DNA from: Muscardinus avellanarius
Lineage: Eukaryota > Chordata > Mammalia > Rodentia > Gliridae
Reading direction: 5' to 3'
DNA: 64,000 nucleotides
NCBI GenBank assembly: GCA_963383645.1
Contig: OY726573.1
Location: forward strand, 15,422,093 to 15,486,092
The position numbers and the translations under genes are program-made. The notes below the pieces were generated by a model, which saw only the letters and a list, made by a program, of their open reading frames with translations, did no database searches and was not told the origin of the DNA. Of this stretch, positions 30,333 to 41,800 are shown in pieces. Numbering within the stretch: position 1 is the first letter of the stretch; each line of letters opens with the position of its first letter.

Positions 30333-30731
30333 CTGGGGATAAATCCCAGGGGCATTCTACCTCGGAGCTATATTCCCATCTTTTTTTTTTTTTTTTTTTT
30401 TTTTTTTGGCAGTACTGGGAATAGAACTCAGGGACATTCTACCTCCGAGCTACACCCCCAACCCTATATTTTAGTCTTTATTTTGAAACAGGATCTTACT
30501 GATTTGCAAGGGGCCTAAATAACTGAGGGTGTCCACAAACCGTGATCCTCCTGTCTCAGCCTCTCAAATACTGGGATTATAAGTGTGTACCATCACGCCC
30601 ACTTCTCAGCCCTAATTTTTACTCTTTATTTTGAAACAGGGTCTCACCAAGTTGCTGAGGGCCTCACTAAGTAGCCGAGGCTAGCTACAAACCCAGATCC
30701 TCCACCATACCCAGCTTTCTTTTTCTTTTTT

Positions 30732-30763
<32 letters not shown>

Positions 30764-31055
30764 GTCGTAGGGATTGAACCCAGAGGCATTTTACCTCCAA
30801 GTTACACCCCTAGCCTGACTTTATTTCTTATTTGGAAACAGGGTCTCACTAGGTAGCTGAGAGCATCATGAAGTTGCTGAGGGTGAATTTGAACCTATCA
30901 CCATCTGTCTCAGAGTCCCAAAGCTCAGCTTTTTTTTTATTTATATTTTGAAACAGGGTCTCACTAACTTGCTGAGTCTGGCCTTGAACCTGCAATCCTC
31001 CTGTCTCAGCCTCCCAAATGCTAGGATTACAGGTGTGTGCCACCACACCTAGCTT
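29583..31055 (-). mobile_element. Antisense SINE cluster with nested type III copy
   Basis: Right arms 29583-29640 and 29670-29735; type III copy 29757-29935 inserted in the linker, with CAGCCCTATTTTT at 29722 and 29936; remnant arms 29960-30135; left arm 30135-30275; GT repeat 30286-30331; right arm 30332-30380; dimer 30408-30605; left arm 30615-30718; dimer 30765-30930; left arm 30940-31055. Confidence 0.78.
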
Positions 31056-31084
31056 CTTGTGCCACTTTGAAAACATGATTCCCT

Positions 31085-31510
31085 AGCCAGGCGTGGTGGC
31101 GCACACTTATAATCCCCACACTTAGGAGGCTGAGACAGGAGGATCACACAGGTTCGAAGCCAGCCTCAGGTACTTAGTGAGGCTCTCAGCAACTTAGTGA
31201 AACCCTGTTTGCAAATAAAATATAAAATAAGTCTGGGAGTATAGCCACCTCTGGGTTCCACCCCTAGTACCACCAAAAAAAAAAAAAAAAAGCATGATTC
31301 CCAAGACAGGCATGTTGGCGCAAGCTTGTAATCCCAGTAGTAGTTGGGAGGCTGAGACAGGAGGATCATGGGTTCAAAGCCAGCCTCGGCAACATAGCAA
31401 GGCTTTCAGAAAACTATTGAGACCCTGTTTCCAAATAAAGAAATAAAACTGGATGGGGGCATAGCTTGGAGGTAGAATGCCTCTAGGTTCAATCTCCTGT
31501 ATCAAAAAAA
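31085..31510 (+). mobile_element. Two sense SINEs
   Basis: Type II 31085-31275 and an older dimer 31305-31505. AGCATGATTCCCAAGA after the first repeats ACATGATTCCCTAGCC before it, a probable target duplication. Confidence 0.8.
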
Positions 31511-31524
31511 AAAAAATTAAAAAC

Positions 31525-32138
31525 ATGATTTTCCCAATAGCAGGTTCAGTGAGAGTTGCAAGACAATCCCAGGTCTATGAGGCTTTGGTCTCCTCTGTAA
31601 TCGGCTCTCCTCTGAAAAAGGCCCACGTCACAGCCCAGGAATTGAGTGTCTTGACTTTCAGGCCTCACTTCAGTCGGGAGTCCACCCAAGAGCCCATGTT
31701 TGTTACCAGGCCACCGAGTGGGTCGGCAAGGTCTGGGTTTTATGGGGCCGAGAGTGGAGCCAGCTGAACCCAGATGACAAGGACTGAGAGGTCTTCAGAC
31801 AGAGGCTCTGCTCCTGGGAGCAGGGGAAACGCTGGGCAGTCCTCCGAAAACAGATGCAAGGAAGATGCTTGGCACAGGGACGAAGGCGTGGCCACAGATT
31901 CAGGACCAGCTTCCCACGGGAGGAGAGGCCCCGGCTCAGCTGTGGAGATGGGTGGACAGTGTGTGCTAGGGACTTCAGAGGTGGGGAGGCCCTGGGAGAT
32001 GGCACAGTGGGAGGCTGGTTCTTGGAGGCAGTGCCATTCAGACGGGAGCAGGCCAGGCACCCGGCCGATCCTGGGGAGGGTGAAGTCTCCAGAACGGCGA
32101 GGCTCGGGACCTGATGGAGAAGAGGGTGTGCTCCAGCC
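31525..32138. other. SINE-free island
   Basis: GC-rich unique DNA. A 151-codon open frame on each of two minus frames exists but has no recognisable family or splice context, so no gene is called. Confidence 0.5.
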
Positions 32139-32139
32139 G

Positions 32140-32320
32140 GGTGGATGGCAACACCCATGATCCCAGTACCTGGGAGGCTGAGACCGGCAGTTCACAGGTT
32201 CAAGGCCAATCTCAGCAACTTAGTGAGATCCTGTTTCAAAAAAAAAAAAAAAATTGAAGGCCTGAGGGTGTCACCTGGAGGTAGAATGCCCTGGGTTCAA
32301 TTCCCAGTACCAAAAATAAA
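32140..32320 (+). mobile_element. Sense SINE, diverged
   Basis: Truncated left arm (GTGGATGGCAACACCCATGA) and right arm ending GGGTTCAATTCCCAGTACC. Confidence 0.7.
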
Positions 32321-32329
32321 GAAATAAAT

Positions 32330-32705
32330 AAAAATTGGTCCTCGAGGGACAGAGAATAACTGGATAACATCTCATGAGTAACTCCTTTGGGGCATATTCC
32401 TGTATAAAACATTTCCATTTTGTGATGAAACTATTCTGGGCACTTCCTCCCAAGAGCACCCAAGACATCATGGGTGTTCCTAATTTCAACATCATTTTAG
32501 GTCTGTCAGTCATCGTGGTGGTTACAATCGGCGTCCAGTGGCAAGCTAGTCACTGTCTCTCAAGCGGAAAGTCCCTGGTCCAGAATCCCGCAGTCACCGG
32601 TGGCCGGCCGCATCGGTCCTCCACACGGACACTTGTCCACACCAGCACTGCAGCTTCTAACAGGGTAGTAATTACACTGGCCATCTCTTTGTTCACCAGG
32701 TTTTT
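32330..32705. other. SINE-free stretch
   Basis: No gene or repeat recognised. Confidence 0.5.
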
Positions 32706-32717
32706 GGTTTTTTTAAT

Positions 32718-32774
32718 GGTACCAGGGGTTGAATCCAGGGGTGTTCTACATCTGAGCTATACCCCCAGCCCTTT

Positions 32775-32817
<43 letters not shown>

Positions 32818-33380
32818 TTGTGGTATTGGGGGTGGAACCCAGAGGCCTTTCTACCTCCAGGTAATACTCCCAGACCTGTTTTATACTTTATTTGGAAACA
32901 GGGTCTCACTAAATTGCTGAGAGCCTCACTAAGTAGCTGAGGCTGGCTTTGAACCTGTGAGATCCTCCTGTCTCAGCCTCCCAAGCGTGGGGATTATAAG
33001 CGTGCGCCACCACGCCCGGCTCGCCCTCTTTATTTTGAAAGAGGGTCTTGCTAAATTGCTGAGGCTGTCCTCAAACCTGCAATCTTCCTGTCTCGGCCTC
33101 CCGAGTACTGGGATTATAGGTGTGTACTGCCACGCCTTGTCTCAGTGTAATTTTAGTTTACATTTCACTTCTTGTCATGTGCTTAAAGACTTTATATCGT
33201 TTTTATGGGTACTGGGGATTGAGCCCCGGGTGTTCTACCTCTGAGCTGCACTCCCAGCAGGCTCTTTGCTAAATCATGGCAGGTCTTGTTAAGTTGCTGA
33301 GGCTGGCCTCAAACCTGTGTTCCATCTGTCTCAGCCTCCCAAGTACTGGGATTACAAACGTGCACTACCACACTCAGTTC
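32718..33380 (-). mobile_element. Antisense SINE cluster
   Basis: Right arm 32718-32773, (ATTT)n 32776-32819, type II dimer 32820-33022, left arm 33025-33145, dimer 33208-33380. Confidence 0.8.
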
Positions 33381-33384
33381 ACAT

Positions 33385-33639
33385 TTCTTGCGCGCGCGCG
33401 CGCGTGTGTATGTGTGTGCAAACTATCTCTTCATATCCTCTGTTCATTTTTTATTGTATTGAAATATTTTTCATCTCAATTTTTAGAAGCTCTTTGTATT
33501 TCAAAAAGAAAGTTTTTTGTCTTTGATATAAGTCTTTTGTCTTTGATATTAGTTTATTCTATCTCTTTTGACTTTATATATATGTATATATTAGACATAA
33601 AATTTTATATAAGATATATATATATATATTTGTGTGTGT

Positions 33640-33670
<31 letters not shown>
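33385..33670. other. AT-rich stretch ending in TA and GT repeats
   Basis: CG/GT alternation at 33389-33420, then AT-rich text with TA units near 33580-33630 and a GT repeat 33631-33673. It may contain an old L1 remnant; not named. Confidence 0.5.
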
Positions 33671-33673
<3 letters not shown>

Positions 33674-33675
<2 letters not shown>

Positions 33676-33737
33676 TACTGGGGATGGAACCCAGGGGCAT
33701 TCTACCTCTGAGCTATACCCCCAGTCCTATTTTTTTA

Positions 33738-33781
<44 letters not shown>

Positions 33782-33975
33782 TACTGGGGATGGAACCCAG
33801 GGGCAATGTACCTCCAAGCTACACCCTAGCCCTTTTTGTTATTTAGTTTGAAACAGGGTCTCAGTGAGTTGCAAAGGGCCTCACTAAGTATCTGAGGCTG
33901 TCCTCAACTCGCAATCCTCCTGTCTCAGCCTCCCAAATGCTGGGATGACAAGCGTGCGCCACCACGCCCAGCTCT
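33674..33975 (-). mobile_element. Antisense SINEs headed by GT repeats
   Basis: Right arm 33674-33735, GT repeat 33742-33780, type I dimer 33781-33972. Confidence 0.85.
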
Positions 33976-34053
33976 GACTTTATAATTTTACTGTAACTTC
34001 TTATTTTGAGATAAGTAGAGATTCACATACAGTACTTTAAAAGCACAGCATCA

Positions 34054-34150
34054 TAGCCGGGCGTGGCGGTGCACACCTGTAATCCCAGCATCTGGGAGGC
34101 CGAGACAGAAAGATCGCGGAGACCCTGTTTGTTCAAAATAAAGAACAAAA
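34054..34150 (+). mobile_element. Truncated sense SINE left arm
   Basis: Starts AGCCGGGCGTGGCGGTGCAC, lacks the middle, ends at the A-rich linker with no right arm. Confidence 0.75.
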
Positions 34151-34285
34151 TGATAGTACAACATACTTAGGATATTTTTGGTCACCCCAAAATTTGTCGC
34201 CATTGTTAATGGAGTGGAATTATCAGTCTTTTTACTTAGGGATTCTGGATGTTGACGCTTATAGAAGGTCTTGCAATATTTGTAT

Positions 34286-34303
34286 CACCAGTAGAGGGAG
34301 CAG
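34286..34303 (+). promoter_or_regulatory. CTCF-like motif (site 3, weaker)
   Basis: CACCAGTAGAGGGAGCAG fits the CTCF core with a G-to-A change at a strong position (GGGAGC instead of GGGCGC). Confidence 0.45.
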
Positions 34304-34361
34304 TTACCCCCATGACGTAGTTGGCGGGGAGGGATTCCTAGAGATGCCTTTGCCTTAGGAC

Positions 34362-34409
34362 TGGTGTCTCTGCCAGCAATGACCTTGGTGTCTCTGCCAG
34401 CAATGACCT
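34362..34409 (+). repeat. 24-base perfect tandem duplication
   Basis: Two identical adjacent 24-base units (34362-34385 and 34386-34409), each beginning TGGTGTCTCTGCCAGC. Confidence 0.95.
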
Positions 34410-34985
34410 TGGCTTTCCTACAAAGCCCCCTTCTCACAGCCCCACCATCTGGCTTTGGCGCTGACTGGAGACGCTGGTGCCGAAGGCTCTTGGCAGCGGA
34501 TAGTGGCCCTGCCCCTGAGCCCGGCTGGCCCATGAGTCACCTGTCAGGGCGGGTAGCTGGGTGGATGGACACTGCGCCATTTCAGAGCCCTGTCTGTCCA
34601 GTGCCTCCTGAACTTGGGGAAAATCACTCAATGGTTGGTGCTTCAGTTTCACGGGCTTTCCCCAATCCTCCTGCCTGTTTTCACTACAGAGTCGGGGGCT
34701 TTGAAGTCCCAGGCTGCTATCGACCACCTGTCATTTCTGCTGCTTAAGCCACAATTACCGTGCTTCCTACGCTTGACCTGTAATTGAATTTCCTTGGGAA
34801 CTCAATGACAAGATTGATTCAGCCTAATTGAGTCAAAGATCGACCCTCCTAGTCCTAGTCCTTGTTTCTGCCCAGGGCTCTCCGGGCCAGGGATACGTAG
34901 GAGGTGTCACAACTCCCGTTTAAATAGTCAAGAACCGATTGATACCTTTTAAACACCATTTCTTTAACAGATCCCTTAGGCCGCT

Positions 34986-35039
34986 TTCCTCCTCCTCCTC
35001 CTCCTCCTCCTCCTCCTCCTCCTCCTCCTCCTCCTCCTC
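34986..35039 (+). repeat. (CTC)n trinucleotide repeat
   Basis: About 18 CTC units, homopyrimidine on the plus strand. Confidence 0.95.
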
Positions 35040-35439
35040 TTTGCCTTCCCTGTCTCGGCCAGCCAAGGGCAGAGGAAACTTCTGCTTTTAAACTTGTGTT
35101 TTCTTCGCATGAATGTTCTTTGCATGAATGTTCAAATGCAATTCTAAGAAGAAAAAAAAAGTCCAGCTGTTTTTCAAAAGCAGGTTTGGAAATGAGTTAA
35201 AAAGTCAGCTTCTAGGAAGTCAGCAACTTCTTAAAATTTTTTTTTTCTTAATATGACTCAGTAATAGAAAGACAAATGGGGGAGGGAGGGGCGGGAAGGG
35301 ATGATCAGTGGGTGCTTAGTTACAGTTAGGCGGGAGTCCAAGGCTCTGGGGCAGCAAAATTATGTCATTTTCAGGAAAGCGGATGTCTTGACTTTCGGAG
35401 ACAAGCAGATCTCACTTCGTGTGGCTAACGCCCACGAGA

Positions 35440-35990
35440 ACTGGGAACAGGTATTCAAACAAATACACATAAACACGTGCGCAGAGCAGCGCCATGGTTC
35501 ACTCCGGCTAGAAGGCGGGAGCAGCCCCAGCGCCCTTCGCCCGGTGAATGGATGAAAACGTGGTAAATATGAGTGATGGAATGTTATTTGGCCACGAAAA
35601 GGAACGGAGTACTGATCCATGCCACAACACGGATGAACCTTGAAGATACTATGCTAGGAAAGTGGGACCAGCCGCTCTCAGCAAGTCAAGGGACGCAGGT
35701 TTTCTCTCCTCTGTGGGAGCCAGAATGGAAACAGGAAGCGAAAGACGCTTCCGTCAAATGGGAAGGGAGTGGGGGAGGGAAAAATAAGACGGAAGAAGGA
35801 AGCAGTTCAGATAAAGCTATGTCCATATGCGAAGGCATCGCTACAGATCCCACTGACGGGTGTGGGAGGGGCGCGCGGTGGTCCAGGAGAGAGGCACACC
35901 GAGCTGTGTGCGTGTTATGTTTGTATTACTTTCACTCTCACCGGGACACAATAATTACAGTGCACCAATAAAAGCGTAAAAAGAAGCTCT
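35440..35990 (+). mobile_element. L1 3' end fragment
   Basis: Follows the ORF2 3' end and 3' UTR in sense: AACAAATACACATAAACACG, GTGAATGGATGAAAACGTGG, AATGTTATTTGGCCACGAAA, then CACCAATAAAAGCGTAAAAA at the 3' end. Frame-broken relic. Confidence 0.75.
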
Positions 35991-36061
35991 GCCGTACTGT
36001 TGTACATTGGGTGAGTGTAGATAAAGCTCGTGGGCTGTACGTTCTAAAAGTACAGGAGAAA

Positions 36062-36400
36062 GCCGGGAGTGGTGGCGCACCCTTGCAATCCCAGCATTCG
36101 GGAGGCTGAGACAGGAGGATCGAGGTTGGAGGACAGCCTCGGCTGCTTAGTGAGGCCCTCCGCAACTCAGCGAGACCCTGTTTCAAAATAAAGAACAGAG
36201 CCGGGCGTGGTGGCGCACGCTTATAATGCCGGCGCTTAGGAGGCGGAGACAGGAGGATCGCACAGGTTTGAAGCCAGCCTCAGCTACTTAGTGAGGCTCT
36301 CAGCAACTTGGGGAGACCCTGTTTCCAAATAAAATATAAAATAGGTCTGGGAGTATAGCCCAGAGGTAGAAACCCTCTGGGTTCCACCCCCAGTACCACC

Positions 36401-36492
<92 letters not shown>

Positions 36493-36996
36493 GAAAGAAA
36501 AAAGAAAGAAAACATAGCCGGGCGTGGTGGCACACACTTGTAATCACAGTACTTGGGAGGCTGAGACAGGAGGATCTCACAGGTTCAAAGCCAGCCTCAG
36601 CTACTTAGTGAGACCCTGTTTCCAAATAAAATATAGAGCTGGGCGTGGTGGCGCATGCTTCTAATCCCAGCATTCGAGAGGCTGAAACCTGAGGATCACA
36701 GTTCGCGGACAGCCTCAGCTACTTAGTGAGTCCCTCCGCAACTTAAAGCTGGGCATGGTGGCGCACACTTTTAATCCCCATGCTTAGGAGGCGGAGACAG
36801 GAGGATCGCGCAGGTTCGAAGCCAGCCGCACTGGCTTAAGAGACCCTGTTTCCAAATAAAAAAGTATAAAAATAGGTCTGGGCGTACCAGTACCACCAAA
36901 AAAATTTTTAAATAAATAAATAAATAATAGGGCAGGGGGTGTAGCTTGGAGGTCGAATGCTTCTGGGTTCCATCCCAGACCTGCAAAAAAAAAAAA

Positions 36997-37028
<32 letters not shown>

Positions 37029-37185
37029 AATAGGTTATAGCCCGGAGGTAGAGGCCCCTGGGCTCCATCCCCAAGACCACAGAAAAATAAATAAATAAAA
37101 ATAAGAAAATAAAGAACAAAAAATAGGGCTGGGGGTATAGCTCAGAAGTAGAATGCCCCTGGGTTCCATCCCCAGTGACACAAAA
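36062..37185 (+). mobile_element. Sense SINE cluster
   Basis: Left arm 36062-36196, type II dimer 36199-36400, homopurine tract, left arm 36518-36635, left arm 36636-36745, type III-like copy 36747-36900, right arms 36925-36985, 37028-37080 and 37122-37182. Confidence 0.8.
36401..36512 (+). repeat. (GAAA)n(GA)n(GAAA)n homopurine tract
   Basis: About 110 bases of pure purine: GAAA units, a central GA block, then more GAAA units. Roughly mirror-symmetric. Confidence 0.95.
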
Positions 37186-37187
37186 GA

Positions 37188-37335
37188 ATGTCCACACCAA
37201 AACTTACATGCAACTTTATTAATAATAGCCAAAAAGTGGAAACAACTCAGAAGTCCATCAGCTGGTGAGTGGATAAAGAAAAGTGTGGCATATTCACACC
37301 GTGGAACATTATTCCACATAAAAGAAAAATAATGA
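37188..37335 (+). mobile_element. L1 3' fragment
   Basis: AATAATAGCCAAAAAGTGGA, AACAACTCAGAAGTCCATCA and GGTGAGTGGATAAAG are the sense L1 ORF2 3' end. Flanked by SINEs on both sides. Confidence 0.75.
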
Positions 37336-37337
37336 TG

Positions 37338-37958
37338 AACTGGGTGTGGTGGCGCACGCTTGTAATCCCAGTATTCAAGAGGCTGAGGCAGGAGGATCAT
37401 AGTTCTCGGCCAGCCTCAGCTACTGAGTGAGGTCCGCTGCAACTTAGTGAGATCCTGTTTCAAATAAAAATACAAAATAGGGCAGGGAGTGTAGCACAGA
37501 GGTCAAATGCCCCTGGGTTCCATTCCCAGACCCACAAAAAATAAATAAATAAAATAAAAAATAATGATATGCCGGCTATGGTGGTGCACACCTGTAATTC
37601 CAGTACTTTAGAAGCTGAGACAGGAGGATCGCAGGTTTAAGGACAGCTTTAGAAATGTATCAAGCTGCCCGGCGTGGTGGCGCACGCTTTTAATCCTCGC
37701 GCCTGGGAGGCTGAGACAGGAGGATCGCACAGGTTTGAAGCCAGCCTCAGCTACTTAGTGAGGCTCTCAGCAACTTAGTGAGACCGTGTTTCCAAATAAA
37801 GTATAAAATAGGCCTGGGAGTATAGCCCTGGAGGTAGAAAAGCTCCTGGGTTCCACCCCCAGTACCACCAGTACCACAAAAATAAATATAAAATAAAATA
37901 AAATGGGCAGAGATGTAACTTGGAGGTAGAATGCTCCTGGTTAAATCCTCAGAATCCA

Positions 37959-37960
<2 letters not shown>
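37338..37960 (+). mobile_element. Sense SINE cluster
   Basis: Dimer 37338-37535, left arm 37570-37665, type II dimer 37668-37880, right arm 37905-37958 leading into a CA repeat (37963-38003). Confidence 0.82.
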
Positions 37961-38006
<46 letters not shown>

Positions 38007-38070
38007 CAAACAAAAAACAACAACAAAGAAAGAAAAAACAATTAAATTGCATACTTTATTTCTTTATTTT

Positions 38071-38380
38071 TAGTACTGGGGACTGAACTCAGGGTCATTC
38101 TACATCTGAGCTATGCCCACAGACCTATTTTATTTATTTATTTTATTTATTTATTTACTTATTTACTTTTTTTTTTTTTTTTTGCAGGTCTGGGGATAGA
38201 ACCCAGGGGCATTTGACCTCCGAGCTACAGCCCCTGCTCTATTTTTGATTCTTTATTTTGAAACCGGTCTCACTGAGTTGCAAAGAGCCTCACTAAGTAG
38301 CTGAGGCTGTCCTTGAACCGCGATCCTACGGTCTCAGCCTCCTAATTGCTGGGATTACAAGAGTCGCCACCACGCCCAGC
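38071..38380 (-). mobile_element. Antisense SINEs
   Basis: Right arm 38071-38130, ATTT-rich spacer, type I dimer 38188-38380. Confidence 0.82.
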
Positions 38381-39040
38381 CTGCATTGCACAGTCTGAAC
38401 AGATGAATTGTATGGCATGTGTCACAGCCACAGCCCAGCTGTGTCAGGACGGCAGGATAGACTGCAGAAAGGCCAAAGAAAGTGCCCAGGGACAGCGTGG
38501 GAGACATGGGATTGGTTAGGAAAAGCTCACAAAAGATCATGGCTACTCCGGGAAGAGATTAGGGGTGACAGCTGACACACGGCGCCTCCGTCCTGCAAGG
38601 TGCCGTGCCAGGCAGCGCCTCCTCTCTCCTTCATGCCCATGGTGGCCTGGATGAGTGACAGTATCCGCTCCACAGAGTCCTCACGTCCTCGCCCACCACC
38701 AAGAGAGGGGTCTTAGACGCTGGGCTGCAGGAGCCCCGAGGTCACCAGCGTCAGCGTGCTCAGTATGCTTGCAGGACTAGCAGCCCAAGGAGCACCTGTC
38801 CGGGCAAGGTGCAAGACAGCAGCTTCCTGCAGTGAACACCAGCTCACCCGGCTCCCAGCGTGCGGGGAGCGAGCCCGCGGCCTCATGGTGATGGCATCTG
38901 GGCTCTCCAGCCAGGCCTGCTCTCACGGTACCTTGACTTGGCTAGGTTTTGGAGCATAGAAAGGGGGCATTCAGGGACATGCATTTTACTGACCCTCTTT
39001 AAGGATGATACAGTTCTTGAATTATAATAAAACTGTTAGG
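38381..39040. other. SINE-free island, possible retrocopy remnant
   Basis: GC-rich, ends with AATTATAATAAAACTGTT just before the next SINE, which looks like a poly(A) signal. No protein family recognised in any frame. Confidence 0.4.
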
Positions 39041-39042
39041 GA

Positions 39043-39705
39043 GAGCCAGGCGTGGTGGTGCACACTTGTAATCCCAGTACTTGGAAGGCTGAGACAGGAG
39101 GATTGAGGTTCACGGTCAGCCTCAGCTACTTAGTGAGGCCCTTCACAACTCTGTGAGAACTTGTTTCAAAATAAAGAATAAACCGGGCGTGGTGGCGCAC
39201 GCTTGTAATCCCCGCGCATGGGAGGCTGAGACAGGAGGATCGCGCAGGTTGGAAGCCAGCCTCAGCTACTTAGTGAGGCTCTCAGCAATTTAGTGAGACC
39301 CTGTTTCCAAATAAAATATAAAATAGGTCTGGGAGTATAGCTCGGAGGTAAAAAGCCTCTAGGTTCTACCCTCAGTACCAACAAAAAATAAAAATAAATT
39401 AAAAATGAAGAATAAAAAACAGGGCTGGAGGTATAGCTTGGAGTAGAATGTCCCTGGGTTCCATCCCTAGTACTACACACACACACACACTACCCCTTGT
39501 CGGGTACAGTGGAGCATGCCTGTGTAGTGGTGCACACTTGTAATCCCAGTACTCGGGAGGCTGAGACAGGAGGATTACAGGTGTAAGAACAGCCTCAGCA
39601 AGTAGTAAGACTCTCATCAACCTAGCAAGACCCTGTTTCAAAACAAAAAATTAAAAGGGCTAAGGGTATAGTTAGAGGTAGAATGCCCCTGGATTAAATC
39701 CTCAG
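39043..39705 (+). mobile_element. Sense SINE cluster
   Basis: Left arm 39043-39178, type II dimer 39182-39380, right arm 39420-39475, dimer 39495-39705. Confidence 0.8.
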
Positions 39706-39715
39706 TATCAAACAT

Positions 39716-39916
39716 ACACACACACACACACACACACACATGCACACATACACACATGTACACACGCATGTACACATGTACACAATACGCACGTGTACAC
39801 ATGTGTGCACTCATAAACACATGTACACACGCACACACATACACACATGTAGACATGCATGTACACACACGTGTGTACACATACATGGCCACACATGTAC
39901 ACATGTATGCACACAT
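39716..39916 (+). repeat. Degenerate CA/ATGT alternating purine-pyrimidine tract
   Basis: A pure CA start followed by about 170 bases mixing ACAC, ATGT, ACGT and GTGT. Strict purine-pyrimidine alternation is largely kept, with short palindromes such as ACATGTGTGCAC and CACACGTGTG. Confidence 0.9.
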
Positions 39917-39989
39917 GGAAAGAAAAGAAAAAAGACATGCGGAGAAATAACAAAGAAGAGAGGTGAATTACCGCAAAGATGAAAGTACT

Positions 39990-40810
39990 CCTAAGTTAGC
40001 TGGTGGGCATCTGGTTTCTCTGCTGCGTTCATTTGTCGGCTCTGAGAATTTCTGAGCAATTTCCACTTCATTTGTGAAATACGATACTTTCATATTTTCT
40101 CCCTCTTTGTGCACTTTTTTCTTTCTCTTCTCACACGGCTTTGTCAGAATTTTTAGAGCTAAGTTAAATAGGGGTGATAATATGTCCTTGCCTTATTCCT
40201 ATTTTAAAGAGGAATAATTCATGTTTCTCCATTAAGTGTAATTTTGACTTTGGGGTTTCAATAGGGCCTTTTTGTCATGTTAAAGAGGCAACCTTTTATT
40301 GCTTTTAGAAAGAATTTCAATTAAGAATCCCCTTTGGGTATTTATGGAAGTAAGTACACGCATTTTTATGGTTTTTTCCAATATTATTGGCCATGCTGAC
40401 ACTTGAGCTTCGATGGGGAAAAAAACCAGAAATAATTAGAGCAAATTTCCTTTAAAATTACATTATGTTCTTATTGCAAAAGTTTTTTTTTTTTTTTGGT
40501 GGTCCTAGGAATGGAACCCAGGGGCATTCGACCTCCAAGCTACACCCCTATTTTTTACTCTTTATTTTGAAACCGGGTCTCACTGAGTTGCAGAGGGCCT
40601 CACTAAGTAGCTGAGGCTGTCCGCGAACCGCGATCCTCCGGTCTCAGCCTCCCCAATGCTGGGATTACAAGCGTGTGCCACCACACCCGGCTTCTTACTG
40701 CTAAAATTTTATCTAGAATTTTTGCATATCTGTTCATTCATGAGATGACCATAGAAGCTTTTTCTCAGTGTTGTTCTTATAAAATGTGATTATCAAAATC
40801 TGGTTTATCA
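39990..40810 (-). mobile_element. Old L1 ORF2 fragment, split by a SINE
   Basis: GATAATATGTCCTTGCCTTA, TTCTCCATTAAGTGTAATTT and AATCCCCTTTGGG are antisense L1 ORF2 (reverse-transcriptase region), continuing after the SINE as CTAGAATTTTTGCATATCTG. Highly diverged. 41240-41320 may be a further piece. Confidence 0.6.
40487..40692 (-). mobile_element. Type I SINE inside the old L1
   Basis: Antisense dimer from GGTGGTCCTAGGAATGGAAC to CACCACACCCGGC. TTCTTATTGC before it and CTTCTTACTGC after it suggest a short target duplication. Confidence 0.85.
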
Positions 40811-40814
40811 AGCT

Positions 40815-41531
40815 GAGTTTGGTGGCGCACACTTGTAATCCCAGTGCTTGGGAGGTTTAGATAGGAGGATTTCAGGTTCGCTGCCAGCCTACTTGTGAGG
40901 CCCGCTGCAATTTAGTGAGACACTGTTTCAGAATAAAGAATAAAATAGGAAGCCGGGCGTGGTGGCGCACGCTTGTAATCCCAGCATTCGGGAGGCTGAG
41001 AGAGGAGGACCACGGTTCATGGTCAGGCTCAGCTACTTAGTGAGGCCCTTTGCAACTCAGTGAGACCCTGTTTCAAAGTAAAGAATCAAAAATAAGGCTG
41101 GGGGTATAACTCATAGGTAGAATTACCCTGGGTTCCATCCCCAGTACAGAAAAATTAAAATAAAATAAAATTATAAAATAGGGCTCAGGTTGTCGTTCAG
41201 AGGCAGAATGACCCTGGGTTCAATTCCCAGTGCTACAAAAAAAAAAAAAATCTGTTTTATCAAAGAAAATGAAACAGCTTACAAGAAAGGTAATACCAAT
41301 AGCAACAAAAAAAATATTGAAGCTGGGCGTGGTGGCGCAGTCTTGTAATCCCAGCATTCGGGAGGCTGAGACCAGAGGATCGCAGTCTGTGGACAGCCTC
41401 GGCTACTTAGTGAGGCCCTCTGCAACTCCGTGAGACCTGGTTTCAAAATAAAGAATAAAAAATAGGGCAGGGGGTGTAGCTCGGAGGTCGAATGTCCCTG
41501 GGTTCCATCCCCAGACCCATACAAATAAAAA

Positions 41532-41585
<54 letters not shown>

Positions 41586-41800
41586 CTGGGCATGGTGGTG
41601 CATGCTTGTAATCCCATTATTTGGGATGCTGAGACAGCAGGATTGAAAATTCAAGGAAAACCGCAGCAATTTAGAGAGGCACTCTGCAACTGAGCTAGAC
41701 CCTGTCTCAAAATAAAAAATAAAATAGGGCTGGGGGTATAGCTTGGGAGTAGAATGCCCCTGAGCATTCCCAATACCACAAAATCTCCAGTACCACAAAG
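40815..41800 (+). mobile_element. Sense SINE cluster
   Basis: Left arm 40815-40948, type I dimer 40952-41150, right arm 41178-41235, type I dimer 41322-41520, CA repeat 41534-41582, dimer 41585-41785, then GGA-rich tail to 41865. Confidence 0.8.

Larger units (their letters stand above)
34151..35440. other. Longest SINE-free island between the genes
   Basis: About 1.3 kb with no SINE. Holds a CTCF-like motif (34286-34302), a 24-base tandem duplication (34362-34409), and a (CTC)n repeat (34986-35039). No exon recognised. Confidence 0.6.

Noticed and set aside
31703..32195. Two overlapping 151-codon minus-strand frames
   Set aside because: No family resemblance, no good splice sites or start context, two frames open equally; judged chance in GC-rich unique DNA.
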